A model generated the notes under the pieces. That model searched no databases and was not told the origin of the DNA. It saw only the letters and a program-made list of their open reading frames with translations. Both the position numbers and the translations under genes were made by a program. A stretch of 64,000 nucleotides of DNA from Paraburkholderia bonniea. GTDB taxonomy: Bacteria > Pseudomonadota > Gammaproteobacteria > Burkholderiales > Burkholderiaceae. The stretch covers positions 2,728,001 through 2,792,000 of the forward strand of contig NZ_QPEQ01000001.1 in the NCBI RefSeq assembly GCF_009455625.1, read 5' to 3'. This document shows positions 20,661-27,920 of this stretch, in pieces; the stretch's first letter is position 1; the number at the start of each line of letters is the position of its first letter.

Positions 20661-21512
20661 ATGAGCGACTCACACGCCACTGCGCCCCTCCCCTCAGCGC
20701 TCCTCAGCCCAACCTGCCGCGTGGCCGCGCTGCAAATGGTGAGCACCCCCGATCTCGAACGCAATCTGGCAGATGCCGGGCACCTGATCGCCGAAGCTGC
20801 CGCCGCAGGCGCGCAACTGGTGCTGCTGCCCGAATATTTCTGTTTCATGGGGCAGCACGAAAGCGACAAGCTCGCGTTGCGTGAAACCTGGCGCGACGGC
20901 CCAATTCAACGTTTTCTCGCTGATGCCGCGCAGCGTCACAAGCTCTGGATCATTGGCGGCACCTTGCCGCTCACCGCCCCCGACACCTCACGTGTACTCA
21001 ACAGCACGCTGGTTTTCGACCCGCAGGGCAACGAAGTCGTCCGGTACGACAAAATTCACCTGTTCAGCTTTGAAAAAGGGGATGAATCGTTTGATGAAGC
21101 CCGCACGATCAGCCCTGGCCATGCAATCCAGACCTTCGATGCCCCGTTTGGCCGAGTCGGGCTATCGGTCTGCTACGATCTGCGCTTTCCCGAGCAGTAC
21201 CGGCGTATGGGCGACTGCGCGCTGATCGTCGTGCCATCGGCCTTCACGCACACCACTGGCCGCGCGCACTGGGAAACCCTGCTACGCGCCCGCGCCATCG
21301 AAAACCAGTGTTACGTGCTGGCCGCCGCACAAGGCGGCAAGCACGAAAATGGCCGCCGCACCTGGGGGCACAGCATGCTGATCGACCCATGGGGCCAAAT
21401 TCTGGCGGTGCGCGCCGAGGGCGCAGGGGTGGTCAGCGGCGAGCTTGAGCTGGCGCGCATCAGCGAAGTCCGGCAAAGCCTGCCCGCCTGGCGTCACCGA
21501 GTGCTGGACTGA
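20661..21512 (+). CDS. Carbon-nitrogen hydrolase, nitrilase superfamily (Nit1/deaminated-glutathione amidase-like)
   Basis: 283 residues. The catalytic triad of the nitrilase superfamily is visible: Glu in LVLLPEYFCFMG, Lys in VRYDKIHLFSF and Cys in VGLSVCYDLRFPEQYR. The Nit-type extension SFEKGDESFDEARTISPGH fits the Nit1/YbeM branch, which repairs deaminated glutathione, so that is the likely role. Lies between yhdP and tldD on the same strand. Confidence 0.88.
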   Translation: MSDSHATAPLPSALLSPTCRVAALQMVSTPDLERNLADAGHLIAEAAAAGAQLVLLPEYFCFMGQHESDKLALRETWRDGPIQRFLADAAQRHKLWIIGGTLPLTAPDTSRVLNSTLVFDPQGNEVVRYDKIHLFSFEKGDESFDEARTISPGHAIQTFDAPFGRVGLSVCYDLRFPEQYRRMGDCALIVVPSAFTHTTGRAHWETLLRARAIENQCYVLAAAQGGKHENGRRTWGHSMLIDPWGQILAVRAEGAGVVSGELELARISEVRQSLPAWRHRVLD

Positions 21513-21661
21513 TGCCACTGCAACCGCCATACAGCCTCCAATGCGGCCCCCGATGCAGCCCTACCTAACAAACACCGGTATTGAAAGCCTCGCGTGCCAC
21601 ACCCATGTACCGGCAAACGCCGCCCCACTCCCAATCCTGAATTGACACAACACTACTGCGC

Positions 21662-23127
21662 ATGAATCTCATCGAACCCGGCATCCGAAATCTCGCAACC
21701 GCCAAAGACGTGTTACTCACGCCCTACGGCCTCGACGAAGCGCTGCTGCTGCGCACACTCGCCGACATCTTCACGCATCGGGTCGATTACGCGGACCTGT
21801 ACTTCCAGACCACCCGCAGCGAGGCCTGGAGCCTCGAAGAAGGCATCGTCAAATCAGGCAGCTTCAGCATTGACCAGGGCGTTGGCGTGCGCGCGGTATC
21901 CGGCGACCGGACCGCGTTTGCTTATTCAGATGATCTATCCCCTGAAGCCATTCATCAGGCAGCCCTCGCCACGCGTTCCATTGCCCGCGCAGGCGGCGGC
22001 AGACAAAAAATCAAGGTTGCCAGCGCACTCAAAGGAATTGCCGGACGCGACCTGTATCTGCCATCCGACCCGCTGCATTCGCTCGACGCCACCGCCAAGG
22101 TCAAGTTGCTCGAGCGCATTGAACAAATGGCGCGTGGCCGTGATCCACGCATCACTCAGGTCATGGCAGGTCTCGCTGGCGAATACGACGTGGTGCTGGT
22201 TGCGCGCAGCGATGGCGCGCTGGCAGCCGATATCCGCCCGCTGGTGCGGGTCTCGGTCACCGTGATCGCCGAACACAATGGCCGCCGCGAAATCGGCAGC
22301 GGCGGCGGCGGCGGACGTTTCGATTACGGCTACTTCACGGACGAAGTGCTGTCACGCTATGTCGACGACGCCGTGCATGCGGCACTGGTCAACCTCGATG
22401 CCCGTCCGGCACCCGCTGGTGCGATGACGGTCGTGCTCGGGCCAGGCTGGCCTGGCGTGCTGCTGCACGAGGCGATTGGCCACGGCCTGGAAGGCGATTT
22501 CAACCGTAAGGGGTCTTCAGCATTTGCTGGGCAAATTGGTGAACGAGTCGCGGCTAAAGGCGTCACCGTGGTGGATGACGGCACACTGCCAAACCGGCGC
22601 GGCTCGTTGAACATCGACGACGAAGGCAATCCGACGCAATGCACCACACTGATTGAAGACGGCATCCTGAAAGGCTATATCCAGGACACGCTCAACGCCC
22701 GCCTGATGAAAATGCCGGTCACCGGCAACGCGCGCCGCGAATCCTATGCCGCGCTGCCCATGCCACGCATGACCAACACCTACATGCTGAACGGCGACAA
22801 AGACCCGCAAGAAATCCTCGCTTCGGTCAAAAACGGACTGTATGCGGTGAACTTCGGGGGGGGCAGGTGGATATTACGAACGGCAAGTTCGTGTTCTCGG
22901 CATCCGAGGCTTACATGATCGAAAACGGCAAGATCACTTACCCGGTCAAGGGCGCAACGCTGATCGGCAGTGGGCCGGAGTCGCTCAAGTACGTCAGCAT
23001 GATCGGCAATGACATGGCACTCGATAGCGGTGTCGGCGTGTGCGGCAAGGAAGGGCAAAGCGTGCCGGTCGGCGTGGGCCAGCCCACCTTGCGCATCGAC
23101 AAAATGACCGTTGGCGGCACCGCCTGA
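21662..23127 (+). pseudogene. tldD: Metalloprotease TldD, frameshifted in a G tract
   Basis: The first 408 or so codons read as TldD, with the zinc motif LLHEAIGHGLEGDFNRKG. At 22856-22863 a run of eight G shifts the frame, after which the original frame adds unrelated residues and stops at 22918. The lost C-terminus continues in another frame up to 23127 ([20 protein letters not shown], ending DKMTVGGTA). Nine G would join the two parts into a normal-length TldD of 488 residues reading [14 protein letters not shown]. TldD works with TldE/PmbA in peptide cleavage. Either a sequencing error, a slipped-strand variant or a genuine mutation; the rest looks intact. Confidence 0.9.
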
Positions 23128-23170
23128 TCCGCCAAGAACCTCACAATTTCAGCAAAATCAGACCAATTTT

Positions 23171-23185
23171 TGCGGATAATCCGCA
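23171..23185. promoter_or_regulatory. 15-bp palindrome upstream of the aroG promoter
   Basis: TGCGGAT-A-ATCCGCA is a perfect 7+1+7 inverted repeat located 17 bases upstream of the candidate -35. Its size and symmetry suit a dimeric repressor or activator, but no protein can be assigned. Confidence 0.45.
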
Positions 23186-23190
23186 TATTT

Positions 23191-23225
23191 ACCTGCGCAG
23201 CCTTGCAAGACAAGCCTGCGCAGGT
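23191..23225. promoter_or_regulatory. Inverted repeat bracketing the aroG -35 region
   Basis: ACCTGCGCAG (23191-23200) and CTGCGCAGGT (23216-23225) are perfect 10-base inverted copies 15 bases apart. The left arm lies just before the candidate -35 and the right arm directly abuts the -10, the position expected of an operator. It could instead be an RNA hairpin ending tldD transcription, but no T tract follows. Confidence 0.5.
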
Positions 23226-23231
23226 TATAAA
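23203..23231 (+). promoter_or_regulatory. Candidate sigma-70 promoter for the aroG leader
   Basis: TTGCAA (23203-23208), a 17-base spacer and TATAAA (23226-23231). Transcription would start near 23238, about 40 bases before the leader peptide ATG and about 280 before aroG. Confidence 0.6.
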
Positions 23232-23278
23232 GCCACTCATCTTGTTTGTGCCAGCCATTACGCTTACCAACCGCCACC

Positions 23279-23347
23279 ATGTCCGCCAAATTTTATTTTT
23301 ATTTTTTCTGGCATCTCTTGCCGCTGGCGGATCGAGAGAGGTGTTAG
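23279..23347 (+). CDS. aroG leader peptide with seven consecutive aromatic codons
   Basis: A 22-codon frame, ATG 23279 to TAG 23345-23347, reads MSAKFYFYFFWHLLPLADRE then RC. Codons 5-11 are Phe-Tyr-Phe-Tyr-Phe-Phe-Trp, i.e. all three aromatic amino acids whose synthesis begins with the enzyme encoded downstream. It is followed by an intrinsic terminator 31 bases after the stop. In known attenuators (pheA, trp, his) ribosome stalling at such codons when the charged tRNA is scarce switches the RNA to an antiterminator. The ribosome binding site is weak. The identification is an inference from position and composition. Confidence 0.75.
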   Translation: MSAKFYFYFFWHLLPLADRERC

Positions 23348-23385
23348 CGCGTATCAAACACCCACATTTTCGAAAAACCGCCAGC
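23323..23385 (+). promoter_or_regulatory. Predicted antiterminator of the aroG attenuator
   Basis: GCTGGCGG (23323-23330, inside the leader frame) is complementary to CCGCCAGC (23378-23385), which contains the 5' arm of the terminator. The two pairings are mutually exclusive. Between them GGTGTT (23340-23345) can pair with AACACC (23357-23362) as an internal hairpin. With the ribosome stalled on the Phe/Tyr codons the first segment should be free and the terminator prevented. Confidence 0.65.
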
Positions 23386-23404
23386 CTGTCTGGCGGTTTT
23401 TTTT
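23373..23404 (+). terminator. Intrinsic terminator in the aroG leader
   Basis: CCGCCAG (23378-23384), loop CCTGT, CTGGCGG (23390-23396), followed by eight T. Five A before the stem can pair with the T tract. It stands 115 bases before the aroG start, so it would act as an attenuator rather than as an end-of-operon signal. Confidence 0.9.
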
Positions 23405-23518
23405 CGTCCAGCGCAGCACTCGCTCACGACCCTTTACCGCCATCTGCATTTTGTCCGCTCCGCCCCACCGCTTTCCGGGCCAGTGCGAACCTGCTAAATC
23501 TGCTTCCAGGAGAACGAC

Positions 23519-24592
23519 ATGCCCCCGCATAACACCGACGACGTCCGTATTCGAGAACTGAAAGAACTGACCCCACCGGCCCATCTGATCCGTGAATTTG
23601 CCTGCAATGAGACCGTCTCCGACCTGATCTACCATTCGCGCGAAGCCATGCACCGCATTCTGCATGGGATGGAAGACCGGCTGATCGTCATCATCGGCCC
23701 CTGCTCGATTCACGACACCAAAGCCGCGCTCGAATACGCCCACAAGCTCGTTGAACAACGCAAGCGTTTTGCCGGTGAGCTCGAAATCGTGATGCGGGTG
23801 TATTTCGAAAAACCCCGGACCACCGTGGGCTGGAAAGGCCTGATTAACGATCCGCACCTCGACAACAGCTTCAAGATCAACGACGGCCTGCGCACCGCCC
23901 GTGAGTTGCTGCTGCGTATCAACGAACTAGGCCTGCCAGCCGGTACCGAATATCTCGACATGATTAGCCCGCAATACATCGCGGATCTGATTTCGTGGGG
24001 CGCGATCGGTGCCCGCACCACCGAATCGCAGGTACACCGCGAACTCGCCTCAGGCTTGTCCTGCCCGGTCGGCTTCAAAAACGGCACGGATGGCAACGTC
24101 AAGATCGCCGTCGATGCAATCAAAGCCGCATCCCAGCCTCATCATTTTCTTTCCGTCACAAAGGGTGGCCATTCAGCCATCGTCTCGACGGCGGGCAATG
24201 AAGACTGTCACATCATCCTGCGCGGCGGCAAAACGCCCAACTACGATGCCGACAGTGTTGACGCCGCTTGCGCCGACATCAGCAAAGCCGGGCTCGCGGC
24301 TCGCCTGATGGTCGATGCCAGCCACGCGAATAGTTCTAAAAAACACCAGAACCAGATCCCTGTTTGCGCCGATCTTGGCCGCCAGATCGCAGGCGGCGAC
24401 AGCCGCATTGTCGGCGTCATGATCGAGTCTCATCTGGTGGAAGGCCGCCAGGACTTGCAGGAAGACAGCCCGCTGACCTACGGCCAGAGCATCACCGACG
24501 CCTGCATCGGCTGGGATGAAAGCGTGAAGGTACTGGAAGACCTGGCTCAGGCGGTCAAGCAACGGCGCATGCGCGCCTCTGGCGGTAACTAG
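23519..24592 (+). CDS. aroG: 3-deoxy-7-phosphoheptulonate (DAHP) synthase, class I
   Basis: 357 residues. Condenses phosphoenolpyruvate and erythrose 4-phosphate, the first committed step to chorismate and Phe, Tyr and Trp. Typical AroG/AroF/AroH segments: LIVIIGPCSIHDTKAALEYA, VMRVYFEKPRTTVGWKGLIND, GARTTESQVHRELASGLSCP, GFKNGTDGNVKIAVDAI and MVDASHANSSKKHQNQ. A strong AGGAG precedes the ATG. Which aromatic amino acid inhibits the enzyme cannot be read from sequence with certainty. Expression is probably controlled by the attenuator upstream. Confidence 0.97.
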   Translation: MPPHNTDDVRIRELKELTPPAHLIREFACNETVSDLIYHSREAMHRILHGMEDRLIVIIGPCSIHDTKAALEYAHKLVEQRKRFAGELEIVMRVYFEKPRTTVGWKGLINDPHLDNSFKINDGLRTARELLLRINELGLPAGTEYLDMISPQYIADLISWGAIGARTTESQVHRELASGLSCPVGFKNGTDGNVKIAVDAIKAASQPHHFLSVTKGGHSAIVSTAGNEDCHIILRGGKTPNYDADSVDAACADISKAGLAARLMVDASHANSSKKHQNQIPVCADLGRQIAGGDSRIVGVMIESHLVEGRQDLQEDSPLTYGQSITDACIGWDESVKVLEDLAQAVKQRRMRASGGN

Positions 24593-24661
24593 CCCGCGCC
24601 AGCCATTGTTTGAACGTCTGCCTGAAGACCAGGCGCGACGCACCTGAACCGCTGAATCGAA

Positions 24662-24704
24662 TGCCCCCCAGAAGCTGGACATCCGTCCTGATTTCTGGGG
24701 GGCA
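24662..24704 (+). terminator. Hairpin after aroG, probable terminator
   Basis: TGCCCCCCAGAA (24662-24673) and TTCTGGGGGGCA (24693-24704) form a perfect 12-bp stem with a 19-base loop, 70 bases after the aroG stop. The following ATTTAT is only weakly U-rich. Confidence 0.55.
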
Positions 24705-24823
24705 ATTTATTTCGGAATCCATCGCTATAGCCAGCCAGCCGAATAGCGCACCTGCAAGCCCCCCAGTACCTTTGATGGCATGAGGCAGCGTCGTCAGACC
24801 ACCTCAAGGACGTATCAGGAGAC

Positions 24824-24846
24824 TTGACCACATCCGAATACGCGTA
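24824..24846 (+). promoter_or_regulatory. Candidate promoter of the toxin-antitoxin pair
   Basis: TTGACC (24824-24829) is five of six to the -35 consensus. A -10 like TATACC or TACCAT follows after 15 or 17 bases. This also argues against the TTG at 24824 being the toxin start codon. Such modules usually repress their own promoter. Confidence 0.4.
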
Positions 24847-24871
24847 TACCATTTTGTACATGCAGGTGTTT

Positions 24872-25210
24872 ATGGACCATGAAAAAGAAGTTCGCTGGCT
24901 GGGCTCCAGCTACCGTGACCTACTCGCATTTCCCGACGAACCGCGCCGTGAAGCAGGCTTCCAGCTCAGCAAGATTCAGGCTGGTCTCGATCCCGACGAC
25001 TGGAAACCTTTTCATGCTGCGGGCCCCGGCACCCGCGAAATTCGCATCCGTGAAAGCCCCGGCATCTTCCGGGTCATCTACGTCGCCAAATTTGTGGAAG
25101 CAGTGTATGTCCTGCACTGCTTTCAGAAAAAAACCCAAACCACCAGCAAGCAGGACAAAGACATTGCCGAAGCGCGTTATCGCGCAATCATCAACCACTT
25201 CAAAGGATAG
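24872..25210 (+). CDS. RelE/HigB-like toxin (phage Gp49 family)
   Basis: 112 residues from ATG 24872 (MDHEKEVRWLGSS). Upstream in-frame starts add residues unlike the family, and one overlaps the promoter. The features EVRWLGSSYRDLLAFPDEP, REIRIRESPGIFRVIYVAKF and VYVLHCFQKKTQTTSKQD are typical of Gp49-like HigB toxins, which are usually ribosome-dependent mRNA interferases. An antitoxin gene follows after 2 bases. It is a small accessory module inserted between aroG and the cobalamin adenosyltransferase gene. Confidence 0.85.
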   Translation: MDHEKEVRWLGSSYRDLLAFPDEPRREAGFQLSKIQAGLDPDDWKPFHAAGPGTREIRIRESPGIFRVIYVAKFVEAVYVLHCFQKKTQTTSKQDKDIAEARYRAIINHFKG

Positions 25211-25212
25211 TC

Positions 25213-25545
25213 ATGACCATCGACACTCAGATCCGTCACGTCACCAAACCCGGTGCCAATCTTTTCCTCGAACTCGGCTTCTCTCCGGAAGAAGCCGCCC
25301 GCCTCCACGCCGCATCGCAAAAACAGATCAACGACACTCGCGTCCTGAAAGAGCAACTGATGACCGAGCTCACCAGTTGGATCGAGCAACACCATCTGAA
25401 GCAGTCTGAAGCCGCAGAGATTCTGATCGTGTCTCGTCCCCGCGTCTCCGACATCGTGAACAAGAAAACCACCAAATTCACCATCGACACCCTCGTCCAA
25501 ATGCTCAGCCGGATCGGCAAACCCGTCACGCTGACCGTCGGCTAA
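25213..25545 (+). CDS. HigA-like antitoxin with XRE helix-turn-helix
   Basis: 110 residues. The C-terminal half carries a helix-turn-helix of the XRE type (LKQSEAAEILIVSRPRVSDI, then NKKTTKFTIDTLVQMLSRIG), as in antitoxins paired with Gp49-like toxins. The N-terminal part (NLFLELGFSPEEAARLHAAS) is typical of this subgroup. It begins two bases after the toxin stop, and the toxin-first order is characteristic of higBA. It probably neutralises the toxin and represses the operon. Confidence 0.87.
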   Translation: MTIDTQIRHVTKPGANLFLELGFSPEEAARLHAASQKQINDTRVLKEQLMTELTSWIEQHHLKQSEAAEILIVSRPRVSDIVNKKTTKFTIDTLVQMLSRIGKPVTLTVG

Positions 25546-25582
25546 GTGCATGCACGCCTGAATTCATCGGCATGCCCGACAC

Positions 25583-26137
25583 TTATTTCACCGAACGTTC
25601 GTGGTGCCATAGCACGTCGTGGCCCCCACTACTCCGGTTCAACACCCGCGCCAGCACAAACAGCAAATCGGACAACCGGTTCACATACTGGCGCGGCATT
25701 GCATTTAGTGTTTCAGCTTGCTCAAGCGCCACAATCGTGCGTTCAGCCCTGCGGCATACGGTCCGGCAGACATGAGCGAGCGCGGCGGCGCGCGAGCCGC
25801 CTGGCAAAATAAATTCTTTTAGCGCGGGCAGCGTCGCGTTGTAATCGGCCAGCCAGCCGTCAAGACGTGCCAGATGTGGCAGCCCCAGCATCGTATGGCC
25901 CGGAATACACAATTCACCGCCCAGATCGAACAGGTCGTGCTGCACAGCAATCAACGCGGCGCGCACATCGTCTGGCATCGCTTCACACAGCAGCACGCCA
26001 ATGTGCGAGTTCAACTCATCAACATCGCCTATCGCCGTAATGCGCGTGCTGTCTTTACGCACGCGGCGGCCATCGCCCAAGCCGGTCGTGCCATCGTCAC
26101 CGGTGCGAGTCGAAATCTTGCTCAAGCGGTTGCCCAT
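25583..26137 (-). CDS. Cob(I)alamin adenosyltransferase, PduO type
   Basis: 184 residues. Transfers the adenosyl group of ATP to cob(I)alamin to make adenosylcobalamin. Family motifs: STRTGDDGTTGLGDGRRVRK near the N-terminus (ATP binding), VCRTVCRRAERTIVAL and YVNRLSDLLFVLARVLN. Length is right for PduO/MMAB-type enzymes. Single gene on the minus strand, convergent with the antitoxin gene and divergent from the FAD dehydrogenase gene. No cobalamin riboswitch was seen upstream. A TATAAT on the minus strand at 26335-26340 might be its -10. Confidence 0.92.
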   Translation of the reverse strand: MGNRLSKISTRTGDDGTTGLGDGRRVRKDSTRITAIGDVDELNSHIGVLLCEAMPDDVRAALIAVQHDLFDLGGELCIPGHTMLGLPHLARLDGWLADYNATLPALKEFILPGGSRAAALAHVCRTVCRRAERTIVALEQAETLNAMPRQYVNRLSDLLFVLARVLNRSSGGHDVLWHHERSVK

Positions 26138-26441
26138 GATGTCTCCATGTCTGTATTACGTCGGTTATGGTTGCCCCGGGTTGCCCGGGCTCGCCTATCA
26201 AATAGCGCCAGATACTCTGTGATGCTTCAGTGATGCCCCATCGCCGCCCGTTCCAGCTTCTTCGCGTCTTTCAGCGCAAAGCACAAACGCGCAACAGGCA
26301 AACAACCCGGCCAAGGCACAGAAAAGCCGCCGCCATTATAGGTTTGGGCCCGCTGACACCTTCGTCCAGCAAGGGATCGGCGTAAAATGGCCGACACTTC
26401 ACACCCACGTGCTAATCACACTGCGCCATCAGGAGAACTGC

Positions 26442-27857
26442 GTGAATCACTTTGCGCCGCCCGTATCCACACGCCGTCCTTTCCCCGCTGAACTCTTCAC
26501 CCAGCTTCAAGCCGCGTTCGGTGAACGCGTATCAACCGCACAAGCGGTGCGCGCCCATCATGGCCGCGACGAATCGCCCTTCGAGCCGCAACTGCCCGAT
26601 GCCGTCGTATTCGCCCACAACACGGCTGAAGTGCAAACCGTCGTCAAACTGTGCGGCCAGCATGCCGTGCCCATCATTGCGTATGGCAGCGGCTCGTCGC
26701 TAGAAGGGCACTTGCTGGCCGTGCAAGGTGGCGTCTCGATTGATCTCTCAGAAATGAACCAGGTGTTGTCGATCAATGCCGAAGACCTCACTGTTACCGT
26801 CGAACCCGGCATCTCACGCAAGCAGCTCAACGAAGCACTACGTGATACCGGCCTGTTCTTCCCCATTGATCCAGGCGCGGATGCCAGCATCGGCGGCATG
26901 ACCGCAACACGCGCCTCGGGCACCAATGCCGTGCGCTACGGCACCATGCGCGAAAACGTGCTGGGCTTAAGTGCGGTGCTTGCTGACGGCACACTCATCA
27001 AAACCGGCACCCGCGCACGCAAATCATCGGCGGGCTACGACCTGACGCGGCTTTTCGTCGGCTCGGAAGGCACGCTGGGCATCATCACCGAAATCACGCT
27101 GCGGCTCTATCCGCAACCCGAGGCGATCTCGGCTGCGGCCTGCACTTTCCCCTCAATGAGCGACGCGGTGCGCGCCGTCATCGAAACCATTCAGATCGGC
27201 GTGCCGGTGGCCCGGGTCGAATTCGTCGATGCGCTGGCGATTCGCGCCATCAACCGTCATTCAAACCTGACGCTGCGCGAAGCACCTACGCTGTTCTTTG
27301 AATTCCATGGCACTCAGGCGGGCGTGCAAGAGCAAGCCGAACTGGTGCAGGAAATCGCTGCGCAAAACGCTGGCGAAGGATTCGAATGGGCCACCCGCCC
27401 GGAAGATCGCAGCCGCCTGTGGAATGCTCGTCACAGCGCTTACTTCGCCATGCTGCAACTCAAGCCTGGCTGCCGTGCCGTCACCACGGATGTCTGCGTG
27501 CCCATTTCCCGGCTGGCGCAATGCGTGGCCGACACCGAAGCCGATTTGCAGACGTCAACCCTTCCCTGCCCGATCGTCGGTCACGTCGGTGATGGCAATT
27601 TTCACGTGGCCATCCTGATAGACCCGGACATTCCTGAGGAACGCGTCGAAGCTGAGCGCCTGAACCATCGCATCGTCCAGCGCGCCATCCAGATGGACGG
27701 CACCTGCACGGGCGAGCACGGCATCGGCCTGCACAAGATGAGCTTCATGCTGGAAGAACATGGCCCAGCGGCAGTGGCCACCATGCGCGCCATCAAACAG
27801 GCACTCGATCCAGACAACCTGATGAACCCCGGCAAGATTTTTTCGTGGGCAGCCTAG
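26442..27857 (+). CDS. FAD-linked 2-hydroxy acid dehydrogenase (D-lactate dehydrogenase-like)
   Basis: 471 residues from a GTG at 26442, chosen because AGGAG stands six bases before it; an upstream GTG at 26409 lacks a ribosome site. N-terminal FAD-binding domain of the VAO type (PIIAYGSGSSLEGHLLAVQG, IDPGADASIGGMTATRASGT, GSEGTLGIITEITLRLYPQP) and a C-terminal cap ending CTGEHGIGLHKMSFM and MNPGKIF. These match D-lactate dehydrogenase (cytochrome) and GlcD relatives. It precedes glcD, so it is probably part of a 2-hydroxy-acid oxidation unit. The exact substrate is unknown. The 304-base gap before it holds a weak TAAAAT at 26383 but nothing firm. Confidence 0.85.
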   Translation: MNHFAPPVSTRRPFPAELFTQLQAAFGERVSTAQAVRAHHGRDESPFEPQLPDAVVFAHNTAEVQTVVKLCGQHAVPIIAYGSGSSLEGHLLAVQGGVSIDLSEMNQVLSINAEDLTVTVEPGISRKQLNEALRDTGLFFPIDPGADASIGGMTATRASGTNAVRYGTMRENVLGLSAVLADGTLIKTGTRARKSSAGYDLTRLFVGSEGTLGIITEITLRLYPQPEAISAAACTFPSMSDAVRAVIETIQIGVPVARVEFVDALAIRAINRHSNLTLREAPTLFFEFHGTQAGVQEQAELVQEIAAQNAGEGFEWATRPEDRSRLWNARHSAYFAMLQLKPGCRAVTTDVCVPISRLAQCVADTEADLQTSTLPCPIVGHVGDGNFHVAILIDPDIPEERVEAERLNHRIVQRAIQMDGTCTGEHGIGLHKMSFMLEEHGPAAVATMRAIKQALDPDNLMNPGKIFSWAA

Positions 27858-27920
27858 CCACGCCCCACCGGCCAGTACACGCGGCTTGAGCCGCACGTCC
27901 GGATGCAGGAGGAGACCTCG

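Noticed and set aside
23354..23857. 167-codon minus-strand frame opposite the aroG leader and 5' end
   Set aside because: Antisense to aroG and no ribosome site; explained by aroG codon bias.
26138..26441. Possible cobalamin riboswitch upstream of the adenosyltransferase gene
   Set aside because: No B12-box-like sequence or long structured leader could be recognised on the minus strand.
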